Source: Rutidosis leptorrhynchoides
Taxonomy: Eukaryota; Streptophyta; Magnoliopsida; Asterales; Asteraceae
Assembly (NCBI RefSeq): GCF_046630445.1
Contig: NC_092338.1
Location: 16,282,001-16,346,000 of the forward strand
DNA length: 64,000 nucleotides
Reading direction: 5' to 3'
In this document: positions 24,934 to 37,060 of the stretch, in pieces
How the letters are laid out: each line of letters begins with the position of its first letter
Position numbering within the stretch: the stretch's first letter is position 1
Position numbers and translations under genes: made by a program
The notes under the pieces: generated by a model
Told to the model about the DNA's origin: nothing
The model's input: the letters and a program-made list of their open reading frames with translations, nothing else
The model's database searches: none

Positions 24934-27326
24934 TATAACGACCCTCATTTTTTCCATTCTATATTTTTCCAATATTAAAAGCCCAAACAATATAATTAAA
25001 ACTTAATGATTAAACTTTAATCAACAATTGTTAAGTGTTAAGAGTTAGAAAACATATTAATTAACTTTGTACAAAAATTGACAAGTTAATAAAAGATGAA
25101 AATAATAAACTGTTAGTCGACACTCACTGCTAATTAAAATTTATGCATTTATGTAATATTATAACTAATTACCTATAAGTAATAAATAAAAAGTGACATT
25201 TATGTAAATAATAAAACAATTGGGAACTAAATATATACAAGTCATGAATTAGTAAAAAGAAAATAATACTTATCATGTAGTAAATGTAAAAATAATAATA
25301 ATAATAATAATAGTAATAATAATGAGACTAAAAAAATCTTACATCCTTATGTTGACTAAAAATAAAGTGTAAACTAGTACATCCTTATGTTGACTAATTA
25401 TAAACTAGTACCACCTATTGTTGACTAAAAATTATAAAACAAAATAAAATCATTAATTAGAACATCCTTATGTTGACTAACACTCTAATACTTGCACTAT
25501 ATAAACACCTAGTTTCTCATTCACAAATCACACCAAAATCCTCTCTCAAAAACAATCTCTCCCTCTCCCTCTCTTGTGGTATTCGGATCTTCAAGCTTGT
25601 TCTTCGTGTTCTTCAAGAATCTTCAAGGAGTTCTTCAAGATTTTCAAGGCTTTGATCTTCCATCTTCATCGTGTTCATCTTTTCTTTGTTAATTATCTTG
25701 AATCTTCAAAGGTATAACATAAACCCTAAACTATTTACATAAACTTTGATCTTTGATAATTCATATTCATATTATAAACTTGTTATTCATAAGTATATAC
25801 ATAAACACACCTAGATTTATATATACATATATACATGTAAAAAAAATATTTATATATAGATATATATATACATATATATATACGAATTATATATACATAT
25901 ACATATTAAAACCTTAAACCCTAATTACACCTAAACTATAATTCTTAAACCCTAATTAATTAAACTCTAAACATTTATGAAACCCTAGGACATTAATTAC
26001 TAAACCCTAGTTATTAATTACTACTTTAATTAACTAACCCTAATTAATGAAACCCTAATACTACTTATACTAGTACTTAACATGTATACACTATTACTAT
26101 TACTAGCACCTATAACCTACTAATTATATTGTAGCACAAAAACATTTTGGGATATGTATTAGAGATGTATAGATCTTCGAACTTTCTTGACGAATGGTTT
26201 CTACGAGATTCTAGGCAGAGGGTTTGGATTTCCGATTTAAAGGGTCCTATGGCTCAAGCCCCTAGATCTAAATTAGCCATTCGAAGGGAAAGGGGTGATT
26301 GGAAGCTTATCTAATACGGCAAGTATCCTAAAATGGAAACACTCATAAAAGTAGAAACTCTCTAGTCATAGAAACTTAGTAAAATAAGAAACTTTCTAAA
26401 AATAGAAACTTTATAAAAATAGTAACTTACTAGGAATAGAAACTTAGTAAAACAAACTATACTTAAAGACATACTTAAACTTAAACATGGGCAAAACACT
26501 TAACTACTCTTAAATGTCAATAGGTTGACTTTCCTGCTCACTCGTTCAACTCTCTATTCCGAGGAATAACTCTCTCTACTTACTAAGGTGATTTTTATAG
26601 CCCCACTTTACTTGAGCTCAATTTACTTTTTATACTTATTGGGGTGAGACACATGCTGCTTTTACTATTTACAATTTAGACACAAGTACCAACTAAAACT
26701 ATGCTATACCCGGCTATGTCCGACTAAGTCCCTACAGTGATATTTTTAGGTGCTGCGGCTTGCTTAGTTATTGGGGGTAGGCCTATCGGGAGTAACGTCC
26801 CCGATACATTTGATGTTATCGTTGTATTGCTTGATAATGAAATTAAACCGACAAGTAGAACTAACTTGTCATGGGGCAAACTTGAACGTTTAGTCTAAAT
26901 ATCACGCACTGGCATAACTTTTGGATCTGCGAGATCTACTTTTTGATCCTGCGGGAGATCAACTTTACAACTAAATCTTGTGGTCTAAAAACAACGATAA
27001 CTACTTTTGTTAAACCTATGAACTTCACTCAACCTTTTTGGTTGACACTTTAGCATGTTTTGTCTCAGGTGCTGTTTGATTCAAGCTTTCTTATCTACTA
27101 CTTATGTGATGCTACTTGGACTTAGGATCAAGAGATATCGCATTTATTACTTCTGCATATGAACAATTACTTTATCGTTATTTCCATTATTGTAACGACA
27201 TTTCATTTTCCGCTGCGTACTCAATAAAGTTAAATTTTCTCATTTAGTATTGTTCTCGTATTATAATATGTTGGTTTATTTGATATTAGTAACGTTTCTT
27301 CCAGACCCTATTGGGAGGACGTTACA
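24934..27326 (+). repeat. 3' LTR of level-3 element
   Basis: Starts TATAACGACCC and ends GGACGTTACA; nearly identical to 18,177-20,572. Confidence 0.92.
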
Positions 27327-28214
27327 TAATGCTCAAGACCGACATGCAAAAGTTAACAAAAGTCATCTCAAAAGTCAACATGACCCAATATGATATTTAA
27401 ATCTATACATGTTTATTAACATAGTATAAGTCTTGATAATTGAACGAATTTATAGTTTATCAAACTCAAAACATTATTTATTTCAAGAGTTATATTGTAT
27501 TTGAATGATCATGGCAATTGGATATATTTTAACATTTCATATAGTTTCCCAATACTTGTAAAACCAGATTTAGTATTTATAAAGCTTTAAAACATGATAA
27601 GACAGTCAACTTTGACAATTGTTCAACAAATCGAGACGTGCCTTATATAGAAATTCATTTACTCGATTAGTAATATTTGAAAATCTAATTTATCAATCTT
27701 ATAAACAAGTTGTTTAAATATCAATTGCAGATTCAAAAGCAATTTCAATTAATGTTAATCATAATTCAGTTGTCCATATCTTTTAATTCGTTCATCGAAA
27801 TTACGCGATCTCTAAATGAAAAGTTATTGATTTTTCGCCGGCTTTCCAAAAACATGCATATCATATACCTTTTATCAATAACATATGTATCAAATTCCTG
27901 ATCTATCATAAACTATTTAACGACAAAATTAATCCTACTAGCATGCATAATCCTATATACTCGAGCACTAGTCAAGGATACACTATTAATATATAATAGA
28001 TAAGATATAAATGCTTACGTATCAATATTGTGATTCAATATTGTAGGAAAGTACGTAGACGCAACGAAAATGATAAACACTAGATTGACCTCACGAGCAT
28101 ACCCCCGAACCATACCCATAACCTCCATAGCTATAACCCATAATTTTCTTAGCTCTATCCCTCTCAAAAACTCGTTTTGAAAACATGTGAGCAGAATCTC
28201 GTCGTAGTATTTTA

Positions 28215-28253
<39 letters not shown>

Positions 28254-28864
28254 TTAATAATAATATTAATAATAATATTAATAATATTAATTAATATTAT
28301 TAATAATAACAATATAAATAATAATATAATATACGTTGGATTGATATAGATCAGTGTGTGTGAAAAATTAAACCCGAACTCGTGAACTTTATACAAGTTT
28401 TCTGAATCTCATCCTCATGCACTTGCATGAGTTATGTGAGTGATGCTCATGCGAGTGCATGAGATCATTTGACAGCTCACATGCATTACTAATCTCTGCC
28501 GACACTTCAATTTCTATTACATATGATACATAATTTATATATTATTTAATATATAATATATTTAATCTTTAGAATTAATTAAATATTATATTATATTTAC
28601 GTGCGTAGTAAAAATGTAATTTTTATTTAAATGACTCGTACGTTGTCACTCGACTCATATACCACTTTCGGTATGACTAAGTTTAGTGACTCGTACGCTG
28701 AGAAAAATATTATTTTAAAAACAATAGATTTAAACAATGAAAACAATCCCACTCAAAGTATAACTTTATTTATTTGAGTATTTTGGTCATTTGCTTCTAT
28801 AAATCAGTGACTCGTTGTTTACCAAAAAATATTATTTTAAATTGGGACGTTTTATGACTAAGTT

Positions 28865-28992
<128 letters not shown>

Positions 28993-29370
28993 TTTATTTA
29001 GAATTGTAAATTTGTACGTAATATATATGTTTGAAATATTTATCTAATGATATAAAGATAAAGTTTAAATTTGTTCGGAAATTTTCGGGTCGTCACACAT
29101 GCCGTCAACTTTCGATGTAATGAAAGTTTATCTTTCAAAAATGAATGCAATGTTTGTAAAATGTATCATATAGAGGTCAAGTACCTCGCGATGTAATCAT
29201 ATGTTATTGTATTCGTCCTTATGGATTAGGACGGGTCGTCTCAGTAATTGGTGTTAGGGATCGTATGGAACGGATACCAGTCGGTTAAGGTTGATGGAAT
29301 GTGTAACCTATCAAAGTAGGTTTCAACCCGTATATATACTGCAACCCAGACACAGTCGGTCGACTGAGTC

Positions 29371-29412
29371 ACACAGTCGATCGAGTGTGTGAACACACTC
29401 GGTCGACTGTGT
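29371..29412. repeat. strong inverted repeat in copia 5' LTR
   Basis: ACACAGTCGATCGAGTGTGT (29,371-29,390) and ACACACTCGGTCGACTGTGT (29,393-29,412) pair at 19 of 20 positions with a 2-base loop. A third related unit lies at 29,350-29,369. The arms themselves are built on GTCGAC-like palindromes. Confidence 0.9.
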
Positions 29413-29700
29413 ATGCAGTTTAACATATTGATATTTATATAATTAAGCACACACAAACACGAATGTAATCAATAGTCACACAAGAACGTTATTACATAAC
29501 TGAATGTAGTACAACGATAATGTAAACTACGGCTGGGGATTAATGCACCAACAATATTCATCACTCATATTATGAGGGTAATACACAATGAATGTTAATA
29601 ATTATTATAAACAGTATTATTTTGCCTTTATAGATCTTTAAAAGATTAACGTTTAAATATAAATATAAATAAATAAATATAATATAAATATAAATTACAT

Positions 29701-30001
29701 AATCGTGTGTGTAGCTTATGTGGTAGTGGTGTGCCTTCCTTAGCGAGAGATGAAGAGTTAGACTCTCGTGTGGTGCAACATTGCACACAAGCTTGCCCAT
29801 TTACTCTTGAATTTCACTCAAAGATGTCTTTCGCACATCGCGTTGCAGGGACGGTGGAGGAGGGGGTTTTACCACCAATGCTCTCAGATTGGGCCGAGTT
29901 TTCTCCTGAACAGCAGTTGGGGGCGAGTTATGCAACTGCAGGAAATGAATGTGTGAGTGGTTAAGTCCCCTGAATGATCTCGTCCTGTTGTTAATAAAAA
30001 A
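29701..30001 (+). mobile_element. tRNA-derived SINE
   Basis: An A-box-like stretch (TAGCTTATGTGGTAGTGG from about 29,711) and a B-box-like stretch (GAGTTAGACTCTCG near 29,755) lie near the start. The element ends in TTGTTAAT plus an A run and is flanked by the 9-bp direct repeat aaattacat (29,692-29,700 and 30,002-30,010). The short ORFs inside are non-coding by context. Confidence 0.6.
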
Positions 30002-30010
30002 AAATTACAT

Positions 30011-30603
30011 GAAAAATGTAAAATATAATCATTCATGAATTATAACAATACAATTGTATAATGTTAGTTTTCATATGGAAATACAGAAGTGTTGCAATCA
30101 ATTATTTTTTGGTGTCAAAGTCGTATAAATAAAATAAAAGTAAATCAACTTAAAAATTAAAATGATATACACCGTATAATAATACTATAATATGAGACGC
30201 AAATAGAGTTACAAGTGGAAAGTGATGACGTCAACACTAATAACATGGAATATTTTGTAGACAAGGCAGATGTTAATTGGATGAAACGAAAATGAATGCA
30301 TTCGGAACAACCTGTTTGGATCTTCCTAGAACAGTATGCACGTGGTGGCGGGTGTGCTCAAAGACGCTAATTTTTTTTATTAATTTTACGAACGACAATA
30401 TTTCAAAGCCATTATTAAAATGTTTTAAAAAGTTGCATATAGCGAGGCTCGGTATGAGTCAGCGTAGGGTCGTTTTCTCATTTTGATCTTGTTTCATGTT
30501 GTCGAGCCTCGCGTGCGGATGTTCTTGTATCTTTGTTTCTAATCTCTTTTGAAGACTAGTTTTGTTATATATGTTTTCGTTTTTTGCCAAAAAAAAAGCG
30601 GTT
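30011..30603 (+). other. no gene seen; possible LINE tail at its end
   Basis: AT-rich sequence with one small unrecognised frame (30,277-30,486). About 30,480-30,597 is T/G-rich and ends TTTTTTGCC plus nine A's, similar in style to the LINE 3' end at 37,020-37,060. This suggests a short 5'-truncated LINE fragment, but I could not fix its start. Confidence 0.35.
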
Positions 30604-30620
30604 CACTTGGCAATCCTATA

Positions 30621-30937
30621 CTTTTTTTAACGGCGATTTTTGGCATTATTAGATCATTTATTTCAACGATTCTCATCATTTTCACGTAACACACACGTTC
30701 GGGCGAAAACCTGAATCCGATCGATGGTACACTGGAACACATCCATTCGGGCAATGTTCCTGGTGCAGGTCAATGAACGAATCCGATAAAACCTCTCTAT
30801 AGGGTCAATATATACCACCATCATTGGTGTTCAATTGGGTTAAATAAATCATGTCATCCTAAGGATCGAATCCATGACCTCTCCATATCCCATGACTCAA
30901 AGGATATGAGAGAACCGTTGGGCTATGCCCGCAAATG
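30621..30937 (-). mobile_element. tRNA-derived SINE with clear TSD
   Basis: On the minus strand the element starts near GGGCATAGCCCAACGG (A box) and has ATGGATTCGATCC (B box) about 40 bases on, then a 3' body ending in seven A's. The flanks are the 17-bp imperfect direct repeat CACTTGGCAATCCTATA / CACTTGGTAATCTTATA (30,604-30,620 and 30,938-30,954). The Pol III boxes, A tail and long TSD together identify a SINE. Confidence 0.82.
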
Positions 30938-30954
30938 CACTTGGTAATCTTATA

Positions 30955-31391
30955 TTGACGGTTACATAAATTTACAACAGTTTAAAGCGTATTATAATAA
31001 TTCTAAAGACTATCCTTAACATAATCTTTATTTATTAAGTACTTTCAGCATAATCATTTCATCTCCTCTCTAAGACCACCATTAACGATTCCGTCTTCCA
31101 TCCGCCATTGCCCGCCGTTGGTTATCTACTTATCCCCGTATCGCATCTCGTCGTTGCTACACATAATTGAAGACAGATGGCTTATTTGATTTGTACATTA
31201 TGCTTTTAATCTTGTACTTTTGAATAATTAATTAATTTAGTGGATGTGAGAAAGTGTGTGATGGGTACGTCATGGTTATTAGCAAAATGTATTGGGTAAG
31301 TGATGAGAAGGAAATGCTGATGTGGCGTTGATATGACAGTCGGTTTTGAGAGTAAGCTACGTCATGGTTGAACATTTAATTATATATATTT
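30955..31391. other. intergenic, no feature recognised
   Basis: AT-rich unique-looking sequence with no open frame of note and no repeat structure that I can see. Confidence 0.5.
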
Positions 31392-31840
31392 AGTTTACTG
31401 AGCATTTAATTAAGATTGTGAGAATACAATTTAATTTAAAGATTCTCTCAGAAGTCACAAATGCGTATGCAAATAATTGTCCAACTAGTCCGGATCGGTC
31501 CGCGCGTTGCGGCGGGGGCTTTCGGGCAGCGTATTCATATTTAACGTACGAACTGATTTTTTACTGGAGGGAAGGCTAGGGAAAAGCATAGAGCGTGTGG
31601 GCTCAGCTCTCGCACTCCTCCCATCCGCGAAGCTGTGGCGAGAGAAAAAGCATAACTCCCCGGTCTCATATGTTAGTTTACTGAGCATTCAATTAAGATT
31701 GTGAGAATACAATTTAATTTAAATATTCTCTCAGAAGTCACAAATGCGTATGCAAATAATTGTCCAACTAGTCCGGACCGGTCCGCACGTTGCGGCCGGG
31801 GCTTTCGGGCTGCGTATTCATATTTAACGTAGTGTGGTGT
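31392..31840. repeat. 283-bp direct duplication across a Helitron terminus
   Basis: About 160 bp at 31,392-31,552 recur at 31,675-31,835 with a few substitutions (offset 283). Each copy contains flank sequence, CTAG and a GC-rich hairpin, so the duplication spans the element/flank boundary. Confidence 0.85.
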
Positions 31841-32290
31841 ATTTACAGAGGGGAACACGGCACATGTGTTAAGCGCTGTTTTAGATGTCCTTGTGTTAAG
31901 CGTTTTTTAAAAAGTATCCGTTTCGAACGTAGTTAGTTTTGTTTTGTTCAATAAATTTTTTCGAGTGTAACGGTGTTGTCGGAAAAATTTAACTCGCAGC
32001 GAGCAGAAAGATACGGGCTGTCGTTGTGTTTAGCATTTTTTTAAAAGTGTCAATTTCGAATGTGGTTAGTTTCGTTTTGTTCATAAAATTATTTCGAGTC
32101 TGAAGCTGCCGTCGAAAAAATTTAACTTGTGGCGAGCGGGAAGATACGGGTTGTCGTTGTGTTTAGCATTTTTTAAAAAATTATCCGTTTCGCGTATAGT
32201 TAGTCCCGTTGGGTTCGTAAGATTTTTCCGAATTGAAAGGTGGTCTCGAAAAAATTTAACTCGCACCGAGCGAGAAGATAGAGCCCGTTA
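31485..32290 (-). mobile_element. Helitron-like 3' end(s) with internal minisatellite
   Basis: On the minus strand, CCGCAACGTGCGG (stem CCGCA/TGCGG) is followed after 11 bases by CTAG and then T at 31,768; a second copy ends at 31,485. A short hairpin about ten bases before CTRR, with T next, is the standard Helitron 3' terminus. The 5' TC end was not fixed; 32,290 is only the end of the minisatellite. No Rep/helicase coding is present. Confidence 0.5.
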
Positions 32291-32291
32291 A
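31893..32291. repeat. 133-bp minisatellite, three units
   Basis: Unit starts at 31,893, 32,026 and 32,159, each beginning GTGTTNAGC and containing a conserved TTTAACTCGCAGCGAGC-like block followed by GAAAGATACGGG-like sequence. The units are diverged. Confidence 0.88.
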
Positions 32292-32513
32292 AAATTCGGG
32301 TGGAATTAGTTTATTTATTTTAATAAAATTATATATTTACATTTTTAATCCCTTGAAAAAGTGTAAACTTAAGAGGTCGTTGTGTAAATATAGTCGAAGT
32401 TGAGGGATTGCTTGTAATGTGAACGGAAACTCAAAACGATAATAATATGATATAACTAAAACTACACAGTTATCCACGTCTTTTAGTAGGTAAGTAAAGT
32501 AATAATAATAATA

Positions 32514-32561
<48 letters not shown>

Positions 32562-32767
32562 GTTTTTATTAACGATAATAAAAACTATCTTAATATTTTT
32601 TTTTTTTTTTTTTTTTAAGAATAGAAACGCAATAGTTTCACTTTGTGGTCACGAGACACGAACGACATCGTTTTCGACCCACTCCTTTCACCCCACTCGC
32701 CGGATCTCCGTTTTTCCAACTGATCACCGGTGGGCATTTTCAATTTCCCGATGAGAGTGTCCGAACC
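32292..32767. other. upstream region of the WD40 pseudogene; ATA microsatellite and T run
   Basis: Contains (AAT)n at about 32,500-32,562 and a T run at about 32,599-32,618. The 150 bases before 32,768 would be the former 5' UTR. I see no reliable TATA box. Confidence 0.6.
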
Positions 32768-34721
32768 ATGAGCAAATCTCACAAAGAAGACGACGAAGAA
32801 AGCAGCAGCAACAACGACTGTTTTTACGAATCACTTGATCATATACTGTCATCAGCAACTTGTTCATCATCTTCTTCATGTTCAGACGATGACGATGTTG
32901 CATATATTAATAGCGATCTCAATTTCACTGAGAATAATAATGTTTCGTTATCGATCCCTAAGTTTCCGATGGCGGTTACTGGAAACTCCGACGTCTGGAT
33001 CTCGCAACCGACGTCGGTTGAAAACGCCGGTCGCGGTTGCTTCGGCAGTTTGGATTACAAAGACCTAATTCATTTGCATCTTCACTCGGTGATTTAAATT
33101 TAGGTAAACCTATCTCAACAGATGAATTAGATATTAATGACGATGATATTAATAATGATGTTATAAATAATAAGCCTGTAATCATTCGATCTGAATATGC
33201 TGATTACAAAGTCCATGATTCTATTTTATATTTGTGATGATATTCTTTTATTTAATTCAGACACTGTAAATAATAAGAATGTGGATAAACATCTTTTACT
33301 CAAATCACCAAGCATTAGTAATAGATCCTGTGTGGTCAATGCTGTTAATACGGCCACTGTTGTTTCTCCTAGTAAGCCTCCAACTGATAAAGTTACTAAG
33401 CGTAGTGGGGAGATTGTTAATTGTGATGTCATGGCTAATTTAATGAATTCATGTGTTGATAGAAACTGTGATGATGTAACAGTAGTGGAGAATGCTATGG
33501 AATTGGATTTGGATTTAGATTGTGGTGGTTGTGATGATGTAGTGTGTACGATTAAGAATTTGAATAATGGGAGGGAGTTTGTGGTGAAGGAGGTTAGAGA
33601 GGATGGATTGTGTGTGAACCTTAAGGAAGTTGGGACTGGTAGGCATTTAACTATGGAAGAATTTGAAATGTATCTTGAACATTCATCGATTGTTCAAGAG
33701 TTAATGAGAAGGCTGAGCGTTGAGGCTGGCGATAATGATTTATTGTTGGATCGGATAGGAAAGGCGATCTATTGTTTGATAAAACAGGAAGATGGGAATT
33801 TGAATGTGTTATTGATGTCCAATGGGTCTCCAGAACCAACGTTAATATCTTCAAATTTGGAAAGTGTTACTGAAAGGAAGAGAAGAGGTAGATTGTCTAT
33901 AAGTCGAAAGTCAATAAGCTTACACCAGATTGTAGTGCCAGATACCGTGTTTGCGCTATCAGAAAAACCAGTGTGTTCCTTCAATGGGCATCTGTTAGAC
34001 GTACTTGATCTGTCCTGGTCTAAATCTCAGGTTAGCCAACATTTTCAATTTTTTTACTTCTGTTTCAAATTATAGTGTAGCATGAATATTGAATATTATA
34101 TGTTTGTTGAAGGAATATGATAAACGAACATGACATCTTGATTCAGATATTTTTGTTATCAACAGTGATCTAGACTATTATGACCTTAACAACAATTAGG
34201 TAGGGCCAAAAGACAATTCTCATTTAAAGGTGACATTTTTCCGCATATCAAATGATTAAATATGATATACTTAGAAATTTGGATGGTTTTGCATAAGAAG
34301 GTTTTGCATAAGTGACTATAAGGAATTCTTTGATCAACTAGAAACAGTATACTCCAGAATGCAGTGATGTGTTTTCCTCATTTGTTTGTGGAAAGTATGA
34401 GATGTTTACAGGAATGATACTTACGAGCTTTGCATGAAAGAAGAATGGGATCGACAATTGAGACTATTATTTGAATAATATATGATTTTCTTGGAGGAAA
34501 GTGTGACTTTCTAAGAGATTAGTGAGCGTTCCGTATTTGCTAATCTTTTTTTAGGCCTTTTCTAAATATACTACTATGTCTTTGTGCCACAGACAACCTA
34601 ACTTGTCGACGAATCAATTAATATGAGCTTATTGATATGACCTCTGGCTTTACTATCATTGCCACTTATAATCTTGTTAAACTGTTCAATCTGTTTTGTT
34701 ATATGATGCATACCATGTTCA

Positions 34722-37060
34722 ATCTGTTCTCAAGATCGGTCTCGTTCCTCCGTCATTTCGTTCTGATGGCAACTATACCTTCACCGGCGCTGCAAGACAC
34801 CACGGGGAAGAGTCGGCGGGTTCGGTCAGTCGGACTGTCTTTATCGGTAGGATAGAGAGGTCTGTAACTCGTTCTATGGTCGAATCAGTCTTTGGCAAAT
34901 TCGGTATTCTTACGGAGATAAAGTTTTGGCCTTCTAGACGTTATTCTTTTGTTTCATTCGTTAATGAGGATGATGCTCATAAGGCTATTAAGGATTTAAA
35001 TGGGTCGAAAATCTTTGGACGTCCTATTTTTGTGGGAAGACCAAAGAATCACAACTCGGGTTCTTTTTCTCGTTCGAATGCTCCTGCAAAGGTTCTTCTT
35101 AGGTGTAAGCTTTTCATGAACCCTTTGTTGCCTAATCTCAGTTTATCCATATTGTTAGTTGATAGGTGTCCAATCGTGGAAACAAAGGTGTCATCTTATT
35201 TGATTTCTCATAAAGCTAACGTCTCCCAAATTAGTATGTTCGGCCCGTTCGGGTGCGTGTGTCATTGTGGGGATCAAGAAAGTTTCGATAACATTATTAA
35301 CTCGTGTTCTAATGAGTTTGCTTTGGTTTCCCGTTTTGATGGAATGGCCGATTCGTTCCATCGGTTTGCTCGGCTCGAAATTACGGGTATTCCGGTGAAA
35401 TTTGCATCAGAAGAGAGTGTTATGAAAGTAGCCGAGCTTTTTGGCGAAATTATTGAAGTGGCTACTTCATCTTCTTCTTTGGGTTGTGTTGGTTCATTCT
35501 TCGCATTTGTTAAATCGTCAAAAGTCAAACATATTCATGACTTAGTTGTTGTTGATTTGGATGATAAAAGGTGCTCGAGAAGTGAGGTGTGGGTATCCGA
35601 AATTTCGGATCACGTTAATCTAAATCGAATCCTTTCCCACACTTTTGATCAACGCTTGCTCGAGTCAACTAATCGTTTTGTGGTTTCAAGCGGGTCCTTG
35701 ACGGTTGATAATGTTGTTGCTCAGAACGGTTTGGAGAAATCGAATAGAGTACCTGCTGCTACGATTTATTCTTCTCAAAGCGATGTGGTTAATGTCGTGG
35801 ATTTGTTAGTTCCAGAAACAATTCATGTTCCTGTTGAGCAGTCAAGTTGTGTTCGTGTTCGTGAACCAGATTCGGGTAAACAATTGTCCAACTCAAGATT
35901 TGGTACAATTGACTGTGATGATATTGTTTGTAATGAGAATGGCTCGACGAGTGGATTGGGTGTCGTTGGCTTCGACGTTATAAAAGATAAAATTGATAAT
36001 AAGTTTAAGATGAATTCTGAGGTTGATTTGTGTAACCAAAATAATGGTACTGTATGTGATGATCCTTCATTAAATTTTGGGCCTAATGAGCTTGTTGATG
36101 TTCCATGTAATGGGCCTTCAAAGGCACATGATGTAGCTTCGAAGAACTTAGATACAAGTAGTGGAATGGAATATGGTGGTCAGAATAATTTATTTGTTGA
36201 TACTGATGAGCTTTGTGAGAATGATGATAACATTACGTTTTCGGTTAGATTGGATCGATTGAAAAAGAAGAAAAAGAGAATGAAGGAAGAATTGTTGGCA
36301 AAAAGAAAGGTTGATTCAGACGTTGAAAAGCCTAAGCTGGTTTTGATCGGTCGTAGTGGAAGATGTTATTGTGATTGCGAGGTTCCCTCGTGTGACAGTT
36401 TTTGTAAAGCGTGGTATGTTATGGATAGGGATGTTTCTAGATTTTTACTTAGGGATGTTAACCCGAGGTCAAGAAAGAAGGGGAACGAGGCTTCCACTTC
36501 GGGTATTTTTAAGCTTAAATATAACATTAACGACTTGGATTACGGAGACGCAATTCAAAACTTGTTTATGGTCCTTGAGATGGAAAAGATTGCGGCTCAT
36601 CGACAACCGGGAGAGGAAATATGTCTGCGGAGGCTTTCGCGGCATTCGATGATGTGATGACGCGGTTGGTCGGGGAGAGTGTGTCGGGTGACAGACCCGC
36701 TAATGTATTATCTTACAAGTTTGAAAATCGGTCCTGGAAGAATTCTTTGAAAGAGACAGCCAATGGAAAATTGAAAAGGGCGGGTCCTCGAGGTTGATTG
36801 TTGTGGTCCGCTTTGTGTACTTCGGTTCTGTTCCTTGCATTTTCGTGTATTTTTCAAGTTCTGTTTGGTTAGTTCGTCTGTATGACTTGTGTCGGGATGT
36901 AAGGGAGGCTCGTTTATACAGTTTTTGTTTAGATAGTTGCATTCTAGGCGCGAGCTTTCCCGTTCCCCATGTCCTTTTGTATTTTCTGTTGAGAGCGTTT
37001 TCCTTTGGAAAACGACCTCGTTTCTATATGAGTATTCGTTTTTTCGCCGGAAAAAAAAAA
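34722..37060 (+). mobile_element. L1-type LINE with ORF1 only
   Basis: The element lies in the intron space of the WD40 pseudogene. A T/G-rich 3' UTR (36,800-37,050) ends TTCGCCGG plus a run of A's (37,051-37,061). A 7-bp repeat atgttca (34,715-34,721 and 37,061-37,067) is a possible TSD. The 5' end appears truncated, since no ATG precedes the RRM in frame. No reverse transcriptase or endonuclease is present, so ORF2 is absent. Confidence 0.72.
34723..36657 (+). CDS. LINE ORF1 protein with RRM domain, 5'-truncated
   Basis: One open frame of about 640 codons. Near the N-terminus there is an RNA-recognition motif: RNP2-like VFIGRI and RNP1-like YSFVSFVN, then GRPIFVGRPK (34,834-35,050). A long Ser/Asp-rich region follows, with a basic KKKKKRMKEELLAKRK cluster near 36,265 and a C-terminal block with Cys pairs. 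Plant L1-like elements often encode an ORF1 RNA-binding protein with such an RRM; ORF2 should follow but does not. The frame stays open from upstream host sequence only by chance. From 36,621 to 36,797 a second frame (58 aa, MSAEAFAAFDD...) overlaps the end, so the true C-terminus may have been moved by a frameshift. Confidence 0.7.
   Translation, partial: SVLKIGLVPPSFRSDGNYTFTGAARHHGEESAGSVSRTVFIGRIERSVTRSMVESVFGKFGILTEIKFWPSRRYSFVSFVNEDDAHKAIKDLNGSKIFGRPIFVGRPKNHNSGSFSRSNAPAKVLLRCKLFMNPLLPNLSLSILLVDRCPIVETKVSSYLISHKANVSQISMFGPFGCVCHCGDQESFDNIINSCSNEFALVSRFDGMADSFHRFARLEITGIPVKFASEESVMKVAELFGEIIEVATSSSSLGCVGSFFAFVKSSKVKHIHDLVVVDLDDKRCSRSEVWVSEISDHVNLNRILSHTFDQRLLESTNRFVVSSGSLTVDNVVAQNGLEKSNRVPAATIYSSQSDVVNVVDLLVPETIHVPVEQSSCVRVREPDSGKQLSNSRFGTIDCDDIVCNENGSTSGLGVVGFDVIKDKIDNKFKMNSEVDLCNQNNGTVCDDPSLNFGPNELVDVPCNGPSKAHDVASKNLDTSSGMEYGGQNNLFVDTDELCENDDNITFSVRLDRLKKKKKRMKEELLAKRKVDSDVEKPKLVLIGRSGRCYCDCEVPSCDSFCKAWYVMDRDVSRFLLRDVNPRSRKKGNEASTSGIFKLKYNINDLDYGDAIQNLFMVLEMEKIAAHRQPGEEICLRRLSRHSMM

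Larger units (their letters stand above)
18177..27326 (+). mobile_element. gypsy-derived non-autonomous element (level 3), youngest insertion
   Basis: Flanked by TSD taatg (18,172-18,176 and 27,327-27,331); the uninterrupted target is visible in the sister LTR near 11,620. LTRs are 18,177-20,572 (2396 bp) and 24,934-27,326 (2393 bp). The only difference I noticed is one AAT unit in a microsatellite (18,535-18,570 versus 25,292-25,325), which points to a recent insertion. The 4.4-kb internal region has a primer-binding site, a leader ORF, a poly(A)-binding-protein fragment, an antisense ORF and only the last 70 codons of pol. Confidence 0.92.

Noticed and set aside
29701..29790. Functional tRNA gene
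   Set aside because: A and B boxes are present but the sequence does not fold as a clover leaf and continues into a SINE body with A tail and TSD.
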